DNA of 64,000 bases from Apteryx mantelli (taxonomy: Eukaryota > Chordata > Aves > Apterygiformes > Apterygidae). The translations under genes and the position numbers were made by a program. Location of the stretch: NCBI RefSeq assembly GCF_036417845.1, contig NC_090020.1:40904425-40968424 (forward strand). Reading direction: 5' to 3'. Of this stretch, positions 26,595-39,900 are shown piece after piece (the first letter of the stretch is position 1; every line of letters begins with the position of its first letter). Below the pieces are notes generated by a model. It saw only the letters and a list, made by a program, of their open reading frames with translations. It was not told where the DNA came from and made no database searches.

Positions 26595-29439
26595 ATGTGA
26601 TCCCTTTCACCTGAAGTTTTTCAAGCAGCCTGCATTGCTGCTTTATATTAAATATTAATATAGATATTAAATACATTAGTGCTATAGAGTATCTACATTT
26701 TGGTAAGTATTATAATTCCTAGAATGTTGCACAGATACATAGATTGGAATTAAGAATTTGTGATATGGATAAAGATAAAAGGCATGTGTTTGGCAAAAGC
26801 TTGCTGACAATCAAGTATTCTTAATTTCCATTCTCCTTCTCAAACAATACTCCATATTTGCAAAATATTTAATTGGCTATCACTTCTAAGATCCTAACAC
26901 TGCCCTTTATATCTCTGGACTTGTTCTTTGCCCAGGAACTGTTACAATGGAGTTGGTCAAAGTTTGGCATCACCATTACAGGATAAGTTTTGTTCTAAAA
27001 TGTATTTTTCAGTGGTTAGGACACGTATTCAACATTCTAGTGGAGGAAAAGGATGCATTAAAAAAAAAAAGATAGTTCTCTTTTGGAATCAGTTTCAAAT
27101 TTTATAGCCATTTCTTTTGTCTCCAGATTAGAAGCCTGACCTGAGGGCTCTCTTCCAGTGCTGGGTCATCTGAAGAACAGGTGGAGAACACCTGACTTTT
27201 GGACACAGAGACGGGCTGATGTTTGTGATAAGAGAAAACCCGACTGGATAGTGACATACTGGCTGTAGCACCAGCACAAAGTTGAAGTGGCAGATTGAGG
27301 TGGGTGTCAGTTCTGGTAAGTAAAATGTCATCTCCCTAGGGGGGATTCTTTCAGGGAGACAAGGGCCAGCCATTCTCCCCCTTTAAAATTGGTAACATCT
27401 CTCAGAAGTTAGGCTGGTTAACTCACTCCTTTCTCCAAAAGCTGCAGCTGCTCTTCCTGGCTTCCTTAGACAGTGGAAAGGAAGGGAATAAAGGAGGACT
27501 GTTGGGAATTGCTACTAATCCAGTATCTAGTAGATTCTTCTTCTCCAAAGTGGGGTTCTCATTGTACGTGCCCAGCTTTCTTAGAAGTTTGTTACTGTAT
27601 TCTTGTAAGCAGAATCTGTGGGGCTCTGCACTGGCCCTGCCTGTCTTCTATTACACCATGGGAACCACATCCTCAACTCCTGTCCTCAGTAAGGAGATGG
27701 GGCAGAGGTTGGGCAAGTTTCCTTTTTGACTTAAAATACATCTTTCACCACCCTTTAAAATAATGCCCAGCTTATGGTTTGCTATGAGTATTAAGAGGTG
27801 CATTGTGTAACCAAAATAAAAATGAACAATCGCTACGCCTCAGTACAAAGCAGACATTTTCTTATCTTTGGCATTATTGCACAAGATGTGCAGTATTTCC
27901 AGCAGTAACTGAGAGTTTGTAGAAGAAAATATCAGGTGCATACAGGAAACACCGGAAATGTGGTCATCTTTGATTATATCCAGTTGTTAAAAGAGGAGGT
28001 ATTTCTTTAAACGAACCATGTGTGATTTTGTACTGGCTTGCATCAAACTGCAGTATGTCACATCCGATATTTACAGTAGTTTATGTACTGAAAAAGGATG
28101 AGGTGAATTCAAGGTCAGGAGGATACCGTAAATGCTATTCCTGCTGTTCTCTGGAATCCTGCATGCATGTGTGGGGAACAGTCCAATTTCTTTTTATATT
28201 TGTGAATATTCATAGTGGCTCTATCTAAATTGGTGCTGAGCACCTGCAGACACTTGCTGGTGCCAGACAGCTTCCCCCAGTTCATTTCTGCTCCATATTA
28301 ACTGGATGAATTGAAACCTTAGAACCCTCCTTCCCAGTCCCAACATTTACAATATTCTAGTCTGGACTTGAACTCTGTGGTTCACATCCATCTCTGAATT
28401 TAACCATTAATTTCTTCCTCATTACAAAACATCTCATGGAGACTGGGAAGTCTGCAGATCTAGTAAATCAGATGTTTAGGGAGCATAAATACATGATATA
28501 GCATTGCACCACCTGCACAGGAAAGGCAGCCTGATGGTTATATAATTGACCGCTGTCCCTAAGGTGACTGTGGTCTTCTGCCTTTGACAGAATACATGCT
28601 ACAGCCAAAGTCTGATCTCAGTTACACAAATTTAAATAAAAAATAATTTAACTTAATTCTCTGATGTAAGTGAGACCAAGGTTCAGCCTTTAGTCTCTTT
28701 CTTTTTTCCCTTTTGCTAATATGATATTCCACCAAGTTTCTCATCCACAAAAATTCCAAGTCTGTGGTGGAGTGTACATAATGTTTCCACAGAAAATCCC
28801 CTCCATCAGGTTTTAGCAATGTTTAAAATATGTCAGTTGAAACTTAAAGCAAGTTTCATAACATAGACATGGTTAGATAGATAATAAATGAAAACAGGAG
28901 GGAGGAAAGGAGAGATGAATAGGACAGGCTCAGAGAATGTAATAAAAAGAAGACAAAATCAATACATGCTAAAATCCAAAAGACTCACCTGTTTGCCTGC
29001 ATTACTAGTATGTTTTTTCCATAGGACACATCCTCTGATGGATATTCAGACAACCCAGTACGACACAGAGGGTCGGGTTCTTAAATATATGCAGGCTGGG
29101 CACCAAGAAACCTGAGCCTTATGATACTGCACTGAGGACTGTGATTTGGATTTCCCCTTCTTAGGAAGAGTAACCAGTGGATGTATTTCAAAACTGAGGA
29201 AGCTGAATGTCTCTTGGAGATGTTCATCTGATCCCTTGTGACTGCTCACTGTGTGATCTCCTATGTGTGGGAACGGTGCCAAGTTTGTGGTGGGGTATGG
29301 ATGCCATTAAGAGCCATTATGGAGCTACACATACAATAGAAATTGTCACTGTTGCTGTGCATATCACTCTCGGCTGGGGGGAAGCCAAGCTGTGACACAG
29401 TGGTGGCTGTGTGGAAGTGTTCTGGGCATGGGAAGCTGC

Positions 29440-30150
29440 CACTAAAAGAACGAGCTACTCCATGCAGTCTGTGGGTGGTACACAGCAGGGAAGAGTGATG
29501 CGGGAAAGCTCTGGAAGCTGCTGACAGTTCCCATACTCCACCCGGTGCAGGATATCTGTGCCCCCCAGACGTGCGCCTTTCCCCCCCGCTGCCTCCCACC
29601 TCCTCTTTCCCTGCATTGGAACAAGTGCTAGGAAAGCTGTCTACTCACCTATACAGGCTCCTGCTCAGAAGCTGAGCATCCATGTAACGTTGGGTAGCCA
29701 GGGAAAGGGAGGTGTCCATGCCTTCCTCTTACTGGGTGGCCTTTCAGCTAAGTTGTTTTCATCAAACCCAGATGGTAATGGCAGGCCAGAGTCCTGATGC
29801 TTTTCTTCCACACTGGGCTGTGTATGAAGGGTCAGGCCCCAAGGCCAGGGAGTCATAGATCTTGAGTAGCACCACAACACACTGTTGGCAGAAGAATTTG
29901 GCTTGTCAGACTACGGTCTCTTCCTGTGAACAGTTGTCAGAGAGTCTAACTTTGAAAAGGATGGTCTCCATCTCTTTCACTGACTGGGCCTCAGCTCCTG
30001 TCACAGCCAGCAGCAGCAACCTGCTCAGAGTTCTGATGCTGCCTGTGGGAAGACTTCTTGACTCTAAAACCATGATCCCACTCTTGGCAGAGCCCAGCCG
30101 GAAGGCAGGATCATAATCTCCCCTGGAGTCCATGTATGACTAAGACTGGG
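29440..30150. other. GC-richer patch with open frames on both strands, unassigned
   Basis: A 0.7-kb block richer in GC than its surroundings ends next to the long pyrimidine tract. It has a minus-strand frame of 75 codons (30133-29906), which continues in the same frame past one stop. A plus-strand frame of 84 codons (29862-30116) lies antisense to it. I do not recognise either product. The poly-T side faces the start of the minus frame, so the tract is not a tail of this frame. It could be a decayed gene copy or transposon, or chance. Confidence 0.25.
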
Positions 30151-30166
30151 CCTGGGCCTAAGACAG

Positions 30167-30275
30167 CTTCTTTTTCTTTTTCTTTTTCTTTTTCTTTTTC
30201 TTTTTCTTTTTTTCTTTTTCTTTCCCTTTTTCTTTCTTTATTTTTCTTTCTTTTTTTTTTTTTTTTTTTTTTTTT
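30167..30275 (+). repeat. 109-bp polypyrimidine tract, (CTTTTT)n then T30
   Basis: Within 109 bases only one purine occurs (A at 30240). The left part is a CTTTTT hexamer array and the right part a pure T run of about 26 bases. On the minus strand it is a GAAAAA array. It can form a triplex (H-DNA) and will be highly polymorphic. Lysine/arginine-rich frames read from it are artefacts. Confidence 0.95.
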
Positions 30276-32045
30276 GAGAGGACCAAAATGGGAAGCAAAA
30301 AGCCCCATGATTAAAGGCAAAAGAGAAAACAGGGTACCAGAAAGTTAAGGAACAAAAGCTGAGAAAATTGCTGTGCAGCATGTGAGATGTTGGTATTTAT
30401 AGCGTGCTTCTGAATGGTTCTCACATAGGGTAAGGATATCTCCTGGCTTCCCTGGGCACTTGGTGTGTTGGGAAATTTTTGAAGGGTTCCTTCATGAGTC
30501 GTAGGGGCAGCTGGGAGTAAGAAGAAATACCTGGAGTGAACTAGTCTCTCATTTGTGTGTGGTTTGCCTGGAGTGTAGGCATCCTTCACTCCAGATGCAT
30601 GATAAGAATGTAAGTAGCACATATTACATGAGTATAACTGGGGAATCAGGGACCTGTGATGGAGCAGGTTCCCCAGTAAATTTCTTGTGTTATATAACTA
30701 GGAGCATACACAACCAGTTCTACTCTCCATAATCCCTATTTGGGTCCCCATTTACTAAAACCTGTTTATCTGCAACATTACAGAAAATCCCAGAGATTTT
30801 AACTGGGCTCTGCACAGGCAGACTGGTCTACTTGCATCTGACTTATTCCAGAACTGGTCTTGCAATACTAAATATGAATTTGAATTTCTCAGTTGGTTGC
30901 TATAGTTCAGAGGATCAGGCTTTCTGCAAACTTTCAAGTTCCTACTGAACAATTTAGCCAGGGTCCAGTTCCTGGAAGTCAGAGTGAGCAAAGGAAAACA
31001 GGACTAGTGTTGTAACATTGCACTCCAGCAATCAATTTCTCAACTTTGAAACAGCATTAATGAGACTTGCCTGGCAGAAGCTGTAAGCCTTAGCTAATGA
31101 CTGGTTTTAAAATACTTGGAGAGTGCTGAATGGAAGATGCGATGGAAGTGTGAAGTATTATAGTTATTACAGTCTGTCAGATCTCTTAACAGTACCTGCA
31201 GAGTTCCAGAGGCTCTCCAGCACTTTTGGTTCTTCATTTCACCCTGGGGGACTCTCCAGTTACTTCAGTACCCAGAAGCCCAGAAGAAAACTTTATGTCC
31301 ACTAGGCTCACTTTCTTGATATATTTCTCTAAGCATATAAATAAACAGAACTTCAGCTCACTTCACAAGAGTAGTTTATGGCTAGAAACACCTTCCTTAA
31401 ATATATCCTGTGTAACCTACACATGCCTTTTTCCATGAGCTCTTTGTCTGAGGGGGTTTAGAAGCAAAATATGCTACTCCTATCTCAAGTATTTTCACTC
31501 ATCTCTAAACAATGTACATTCATGTACAAAAGTAATTGGCGATCAGTTACCTATCAGGAGACTCGACCTTGCAGTCATACTGAACTTTTGAAGGAAGCTG
31601 ATTAATTACAGATAGAATAAACCTTTTGAAACCTTAACCAGATGAGAATATTTACTTCATGAGACTTACATAAAACCGCTTAGAACAGCATTTCAGGAGA
31701 AAGCTCTGATTAGAGCTAACTCTGTCAACTTTCAGAAAGCCATTCCATAAAGAAAATCTTTGAGGTATATTTCTAGATGCAATCTGCTCTCAGCAACTGC
31801 AAGACACTGTTCAACCTGAGATTAATGTAACAGTACTTGGTAAATCCCAAAGATATAAGAAAGATCCAGGGATGGAAAGAATGCCAGACTCTCACACATG
31901 GAATTTGCATTATTTTAGTGAATAAAATCACCTTCAGTGTTGAGGGTTATTTTCCAGGCACGCTAGAGTTATAAATGACTAAGTCATAATAACGCTATTG
32001 GATGACAAGAGTTTAATGATTTCAAATTACGAAAAGTGCTTATAT

Positions 32046-32058
32046 TGCCACCTGCTGG
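32046..32058 (-). promoter_or_regulatory. CTCF-like core motif
   Basis: On the minus strand CCAGCAGGTGGCA matches the 13-base CTCF core consensus CCASYAGRKGGCR at every position. It lies in otherwise featureless sequence between the ZNF474 3' end and the CpG island. If bound, it would be a candidate boundary between the two genes. One core match arises by chance now and then in 64 kb. Confidence 0.4.
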
Positions 32059-35000
32059 GCTTTGTCGACTCACGAGCAAACAAGGCAGACCAGACGGTTC
32101 CTTTCCCAAATGCGCATAACATTTTTCCAAATCCTCTCGCAAACACAGAGTGGTTAATCATTTCAAGGTGAATGGACAGATAGTGTCACAGAAAAGCCAA
32201 AAAAACAGTGCTAATTTCTCCAACAGACTGATTTTCACTATTTTAAACTGGGGCTAACCTCCAAACATCTAAGTCCTCCTCAATAAACTTACTTACTTTC
32301 AAATTGCTGTTAAAATGTAAGTATATCAAATTTTAAGGTGCATGTTTGGTGACTGTTATCACATGTGAAAGCATCTGCCTGCAAGAATGGACAAAATACA
32401 TTTGACACACTGAAAAGCAGTGCCTTCTTGCTGCAGTACAATATTTAATACTATGAGGATAGGGCAACAACAAATACTTTAATTTTTTCTAGAACAGTTG
32501 ACACCTCCCCTATGCTGCATATTTTAGCCCCTTGTGTAGTTACACAAATACCCTCGGGTGCTGTGTGTGCTGCTGTGATTTATACCATGACCATTCCAGT
32601 TTCAAACTGGAATCAACTGTATCAATGCAGTTTATTGTTTAGTATCATTTTTTGCAATGCAGCTCATCTACAGGAAGTTGTAGCAAACTTGGTGTAAAAG
32701 TAAGTGATGGCTAAAACTGATAACAGCAAAACAAAATGCTTTCCAAAACACCTTTTCTTTGTTGTGTGTATGACACTCCATAACTCTTCAGAGTTTAAAA
32801 AAATCATGAAATTTGGGGGACAAGTAAGAAACTGCTGCATATGGGACTTTGCCATTAAAATGTCACATATGCTGTAATAATAATATTCCTTCTTCCACAT
32901 AAATAGTTTTCAGGAAACAAGTGAAATTAAATTTAAACAGACAATATATTTGGGGAATTTTTGAATCTGAAACTTGTGACGAAAGGAAAAAAAGCCAAAA
33001 AGAGATTTTATTTTTGAAACACAAAGCTAGTTTTAGAAAAGGCTGAGTCTTCTATTTTTTGTCCTAAACTGTCTTTTCTCCCTTAACCATTTTGCTATTG
33101 AAATAGGGACAAAAGAAAAACGTCCTCAAACTAGCAAAAGATCCAAGCCTAAAAATATTCAGCTTTCATTTGCATTTATTTCTCCCTTCTCCAGATCAGA
33201 CCCTTTACAAATGTCCATTAAGGTCTTCTGGGAAAACATACAATTGAAAAAAAATTTTCACATAAAATATGTTTGGCATTCTTCAAAGGGTTCTAGCTTG
33301 CTATTGCTCCTAGACTTCATGTCCATTTAGAAATGCAAAAGGAGTTGAAATACCTAGAGTACTTTCAAAGGAGTTAAGGCAGGCACAGGGTCAGAACCTG
33401 ACCTCAACAGCAAGGAACATCATTCATGCTGCAAAATCTACCTGGAAACACAGTATATTATGCCATCTGGAACATCATGTTTAGACTGCTTTTGTTGTCA
33501 GATTTTGAAAACTTGAAATTAGTTGGATATTTGAATGCAATACTGCAGTCTGTAGCATAGCCATGTTGTTAGCTTGTCAGCTTCAGTTACAGGTTTTGTC
33601 TTAGAAACACAACCTCCTTGTTGGCCCAGGTTGACCTGATCAGACACATCTGTATAACAAAAATGTAGGAAAATAATGGGCATGTACTGGTATTCTGCTT
33701 TTAACACTTGCCATCCTTCTCCTACTCCAGCCCTTCTTTATGACAAGCATCTTGCTTGTGTGGAGACCACCACTCCCAATGCCAACCAAGCTGGCTTTTC
33801 ATGACAGTTTTCACCAATGAGGACAGTGAAGCTTTGACATGCCTTCATGCTGATTTTATCCATTAAAATTATCTCTAAATGGCTCTGCAAGGGTTGTTTC
33901 ATTTTACTGGAGACTCTAAGAATGCAGCTTTTGGATGCCAATGAATAGCTGGTTGTTTTAAACTAATTATCTGTATCATGAGTATAATTGCACTGCCTAG
34001 AGTTTTCTATGCAATTATATTTAAATAAATGAAAATACATGATGAAAAGTAAGTTTAAAAAGAAAATGTGGAAGTCTAGCCTGTGAGCAAGCCAATCAAG
34101 TCACCAGCTTAATAATCATCTGTGAAGAGAGGTGTTGCAGTCAGGCTTTCAGCAACAAATGAACTGCAGGACTCAAATGGTGGATGATACAGACAGATGG
34201 AGGCTATAAATTGGACTAAAGAAACTCTCAAGAAGCAGGGAAAACAGAGTAAGGGCTGTGTTGTGTTAAATTTTGGCTTCAGAGAAGTACGAGTTGATCC
34301 TTCCCTGTACCTCAGGCTGGATTGCTGGAACTGTAGAACGCCAGCTATGCTAATATTAAGGATGAGAAGCCTTCTCCTTTAGCTTTTCTGAGTGCTGTAA
34401 AATCCCCAGGCTTGTTTGGAATGCGCTGATGTTCAGTGTACGTCCTGGACATGGAACTTAGCATTAGTGTTCCAGATCTGGAGTCACTGACCATGGCCTT
34501 CAGGACATATGATCAGGACCTGATCCCCTCCAAATGCAGTTTTTCATTAGAATAGCTGAGTCTACCAACATTTGAGTGGGTCGCTATCAGGAAGAAATCA
34601 AATTATAGCTCTGATAAGACCCCAGAAAGCTTTTCTTGGTTCTAATGTGAAACCTCAAGATATCCATAACATACATGTCCTCCCTGTGAACAGCACTGAA
34701 TATGAACTCCCTCTGCAGTGAAGCATTTCATGAATCTACCTTCATTCTTCGCTCTTAAAAACACTATGCTGCCTAGCATTATGCTTGTCACTTACTCTTC
34801 ATCAAGCCCACAGACCATCCTCAGCTCCTGCCTAACATGCACAAAAGCCAATAGTTTGCCCCACAATTCACTCAGCTGACAGTTCTGGACTTAGACGCAG
34901 CTAGATCTCAAGGTATGCAAGCACTTCTCTCCTTTGATCATATACTCACAGGCAAAGTAGAAAGGCCTCTTTCCTCCCTTGAAAGAAACTGCCTGTCCAG

Positions 35001-36619
35001 ACCACTTTGTACCATAGTCACATCTTACCAACTAGCAGGGGCTAGTCTCTCTGGCACTCAGTTCAGCTTCATAGACCAAAATGAACAGTAGACACTAAAG
35101 CAGTAGCAGACACTTTCCACTGACTATTTCAAGAACAGAGTTAAGCTGGCTTGGGTGTCTTCCCTCTCCTTTTCAGAAAGGTAAGTTTTGCTAAACCGGT
35201 CATTCTGGAAGAGCTGGAAAAGTTACTGGGTATCTTTAACTCTACATCAGTGAGGATATTTGTCACTAGTAAGTTACCTGAATGAGATGAGCTTACAATA
35301 CATGCACAGGATGCTGTATGTGTCAAAGTTAAATATTTGGCACCTCAGTTCTGTGATTGTGAGTGCTTGTTTTTATCCCCAGCTTTGGTTCATCTTTTAA
35401 AATTCAGAGCTGAAGTATGACATGTGCAACTGTGATGAAACAGCCTCTCAGTCTTCCCTTTGATAAGCTGAACAGGGTAAGTCTCTTTGGTCTCACATCC
35501 ATAACAGTGTTTTTCAAGCTGCATGTTCTTTTTAAATCTTATCTGCCAAATGATGTAATGTAGACATTATATATCAAGGGATTAAAAACCCTTCATGTCA
35601 CTCTGCTATATTATTCGACGGCACCCAGCTTGCCATTTTGTAAAATAAACTGAGTGCACAGGGTGATCCATACTTCTGACTCCCGCTTCTTCCATGTTGC
35701 ACATCTTTTGCAGTCTGGTGGCAATACACTGGCTTCGAGAAGATACGTCTGTCCAAATGCCTCAAATAGGGCTAAGTGGTGGAGGAGGGGAGGCAGGGAG
35801 GAAGATACTACAGAGAAGCTATGACAGCTTTATAGCATTCTTTGTATGCACTTGAATCTGCACTGCTCTGAGTCTGTGGGGATCTCTTTTATAAGGCAAC
35901 CTACCCAGATCGCCCAATGGAGCACATCACTACCAAGGCCTGGTGTGGCAGTCTATGCTCTGATCTTGCTGCCAAAATACTACTGCCTCCTCCAAGCTAA
36001 TACATACCCAGTGCTTGTGCAAAGTGGGAGGGGAATGGCAAAAGAGGTCTTGAAAATCTGCATTTATCATAAGCGGCATCAGGAGGTGCCCTTTCTTTAA
36101 ACCTTTCTGGGCTCTAGACCTGGTATAAATAGACAGTAGTTAGTATAACTTGGTTTAAATTAGATGTATTACAAAAATAAAGCATGGAATTAACCTGAGT
36201 CAGTTTACTAACCACACAAATTTACACATCCTATGAGCTAATGTAAGTAAATATTTCTCCACTTAGGGCTAGAGAAAAAAACAAGAAAGGCAAAGAGTTA
36301 CCTGCTTTGCAATCAATTCCCTCTTTCTGACTGGACTGGTAGCTTCTCTTCCATTTGAAATTGTCTCTCTTTTCTGTCCAGAGCTCTTTCTCACTGCTGC
36401 TCTCAGGACCTCCTCATCCAAATCAAACTTTGGAGTCTGATTTACCTTCCAAATCCAGTCAATTACCCTATCCTATGCAGGTAAAAATCCTATCCCAAAT
36501 CAACTGCTCTCGCCTTCAGAATCTCATGGATTTTTAAAATCCGTGATTAATTTATAAATATTCTGTCACAGACAATTTACAGCAAATCTTGATAAACTGC
36601 CGGTGTTCTTTTAAAAATC

Positions 36620-36980
36620 TCTGCCTTATTTCTAATACGAGTTTGTCTAGCACCAAATTCCAGTCATTGGAGATTGTTAACCCTTCTCTTCTGGCTGGAA
36701 AGAAGGATCTGTAATCTGGATATGTGCAGGCTGTCAGTCAGTCACTTCTTAATCTTTTTGATAAACTAAATAGACTGAGCTCCTGGAGTCTCACTTATCA
36801 GGTAGGTTTTCTAATCCTATAATCACATCTCTCTTAACCCTCTGCAGACTATCAACACTTTTCTTGATCTGCCGGTGCCAGAAATTTTCCTTTTCTAAGT
36901 AATATAGATTTGGGATGGGTCTCTAGACTTTGCATGCCCTGGTATCAATATTGCTCTGTGTACATCAGTTATGAGATTGA
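36620..36980 (-). mobile_element. Old CR1 fragment (minus orientation)
   Basis: The plus strand carries GTTTGTCTAGCACCAAATTC, CAGTCATTGGAGATTGTTA, TAAACTAAATAGACTGAGCT, CTTATCAGGTAGGTTTTCTA, ATCCTATAATCACATCTCT and TAACCCTCTGCAGACTATCA in the order of a diverged CR1 3' region read in reverse complement. Copies of this older subfamily are common in birds, turtles and crocodilians. No coding frame survives. Confidence 0.75.
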
Positions 36981-39900
36981 CTGAGGAACAAGAGAGTAAG
37001 ATGGCAAGGAACAGCATATAAGAATATACATAGTCTCCGTTCCAAAAGGTTAACCAACTAAATAGTCAAGACAGATACAGAATGCAACAAACTGGTACAA
37101 CAGAGAAAAAAGTAATTGTCTCCAAAGGTCATATCACTGTCATAATTAAAATGTTAAGATTATTAGCTTTTTCCTGGAAATAAGTAGCTCAAGAAACAAA
37201 CAGCAAGTTTGTCTTGTAAAAAAAAATGTAGAGACAAAGGGATATAGATGGAATAGCAGGAGAAGGAGACGAAACAAGTAAGTGTGAGAAAGGCATCGAG
37301 GAGGAAGGAATGAAGCTCACGGTAGAGAGTCTGAGGTGACAGGGAATAGGACTGCAACAGAGACACAATCTGCACAGAAGAGAGAATATCCAGAATGAGA
37401 AAAAACAAGGAAGCTGACAACGCCATCACCTTTGCCAGTCCCAGCTGCAGAACTTCCTCAGGCTACTTCTGGGAGAGTTTTCCAGGCTTGTAAGCTGTCT
37501 CCCAGTGGAGCTCATGCCCCGACTGAGTGTTTTTCTTGCATGATCCTATCATCTTGCTGAGTGTGTCATGTCCCCAGATAGAGTGAAATCACTTCAGCCC
37601 ACTTTGGTTGATATAATTCAGAAATACAGAATTCAAGAAAATCTATCCCACTTAAGAGTGAAGCAAAACTAGCTACCTGGGCAGACAGGAGCCCAGAAGA
37701 AAATGCTGATTCAGATGAAAGCCTCTCTGGAATTCCCTGTGCCTAGATCAGTTCTTTGAACTGAATAATAAACTTAGTCCTCAACAGTGAAATTTCATCA
37801 CCAAACACAAGTCATGAAGGCTTGCGTATCACCATAAAAAATCCTAAGAAATAATTTGATTAAGGCACATACATAGCAACGCCTGATTGATCCTTTTGTT
37901 TTTCTGGGTCCATCCTGTACCCATATGCCAGTGTAGGACTTGGCTCCAGTGGGTGTAGAATCAAATTTTATGTTTACAAAACCTCAACCAGAGCTTAAGC
38001 ATACGCTGTGTCAGTGGTCAGAAGGTAGTGCTTGGAAGGATAACTTCTGTACAGCGCCATATTTATTCCAGGTTTCTGCCACGTAGATAGAACTCACAGA
38101 TCAAAATAGATTCTCATTATCTATGTAGTGTGTAAATACAGTGTATTTACAAATCGGTGTTCCTCAAGCTACCAAGTGCTGGTAGTCTTTAAGGAAAAGG
38201 GTCCATTGAACTATTTCGTCAATGTCAGCTACACAGTTTTTGCTATGGCCCTTGAAGATGTGGGGCCTTCTGAGGCTTGTATGGTAACTTAAGCACTGTG
38301 ACATTCTCAAATTGCCACACTACACCATTTCACATAGACTATTTACTATGCAGTATATATTAGTATATACTATACAGTTGAGAGTTCTTTCTTTAATGCC
38401 CAGTTTTTGAAGCCTTCAGTCAAACTCATTCAGCCTGATTAAGATCTTCAGGACCGCTTTTCAAAAATGTCTGTTTCTTGAATTGGAACTGGTTGGTTCA
38501 ACTGATTAACTAAAACATTAGTGAGGCATTTTATTTATAGTTTAGAACTGGATGCTCATTAGCATAAAATGATTAAACTTTGCATGTCAATCCATGTTCT
38601 GACTTTTTGTACATTTTACAGGTATAATTTTAGCCATTAGCAGCACATTTGTAGCAAATTGGATGGAATGCCATAGATTTTGAAATACCGGAACACATTT
38701 TCCAGCTCTTTAGAGTTAGGTGTGTTGTGTTAGTAGGAAATGGGGCTGAGGGGGGAATGCCTGTGAGCCAACAATGGGTGTGATAAGGTTTAGTGACAAA
38801 TAGCCAAAGGACAGAAACAAAGGAAGCCAAGTAGCTCAGCTTCTCATTTCCTTTTCCTCTTCTGCAAAAAAGGCAGCATGATGAATGCCAAGTAATAATG
38901 AAAAATGCTTACCAGATCTTAGTTTAAGCGTGTTGAAAGAGAGCAAACTATGAAATGGACCATGAGTGCTTTTCCCAGTGGACAAATCTTGCCACAGAGC
39001 TCACCATCATCACTGGCACAGGATATCATCATGGCTGGCAAGCTCAGCAGAAAAGCTCATGACAGAATAACTGCAGATGTGAGTGACAGCCCTATCTTGG
39101 TAGTGTTTGAAGTGCGATGATACACACTATTAGGTCAATGCTTTCGATAAGTAATTTTGAAGGTTGTTGTAGCAAGTTTTGTGGAGGGAAGGGGATGTCA
39201 CATCTTGAATGCCTCTGAGATCTGAGTGCTATTGCTTCCTTCTGAGTTCCTGCAGGCACTGGTCTCACCACCACCTCTTGCAGCCCACTAGTATTTTGCC
39301 TCTGTGACTCCTGTTTCACAGATCCCACATTGAGTTTGGAGCTCAAAAGCAATCACCTATCAGCAGAGACAGTTATCAATTTGCCAAATCTTCATTTGAC
39401 TCCCACAGAGACTGACATGGAAGCCATACTTCAGGCTTGTGATAGAAGGTCCTGTACAGGGGTATTTCCGTGCAAGACACAACACCATGTTGAAAGTATG
39501 GTTAATAGCTGTACTGTTGTGAGTTATAACTACTCTGCACAGCTCTTCAGGAAGATTTATTACTCTTTGGGATAACAATCCAGAACAAGAAGACTAGACA
39601 AGAGAAGAGCTTAGAATGAAACTCAGAACAACCGTTCTGGGTAAAATTTCTAACAGAGTTAAAGTCATCAGGACCCTGAACCCAACTTGTGGAATGACAT
39701 AGGGACTTTGAAGCCTGAATCCCACTTTAAGATAGAGCTAAATTTTTAATGACAAAGATGGCACTGATTGTGCAAAGAGTGATTAGTCTCTTAAAAAACA
39801 TCTGTGCTCTTGAAATGACTCTGTAACAAAGTTTGATGACTCAGGTAAGGCAGACATAGCCAAAAAGTGCTTATCATGTCTGACAGAGGAAGAGGGGCCA

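Noticed and set aside
30111..30320. Lysine/glutamate/arginine-rich frame resembling a charged coiled coil
   Set aside because: It is a direct translation of the simple pyrimidine repeat.
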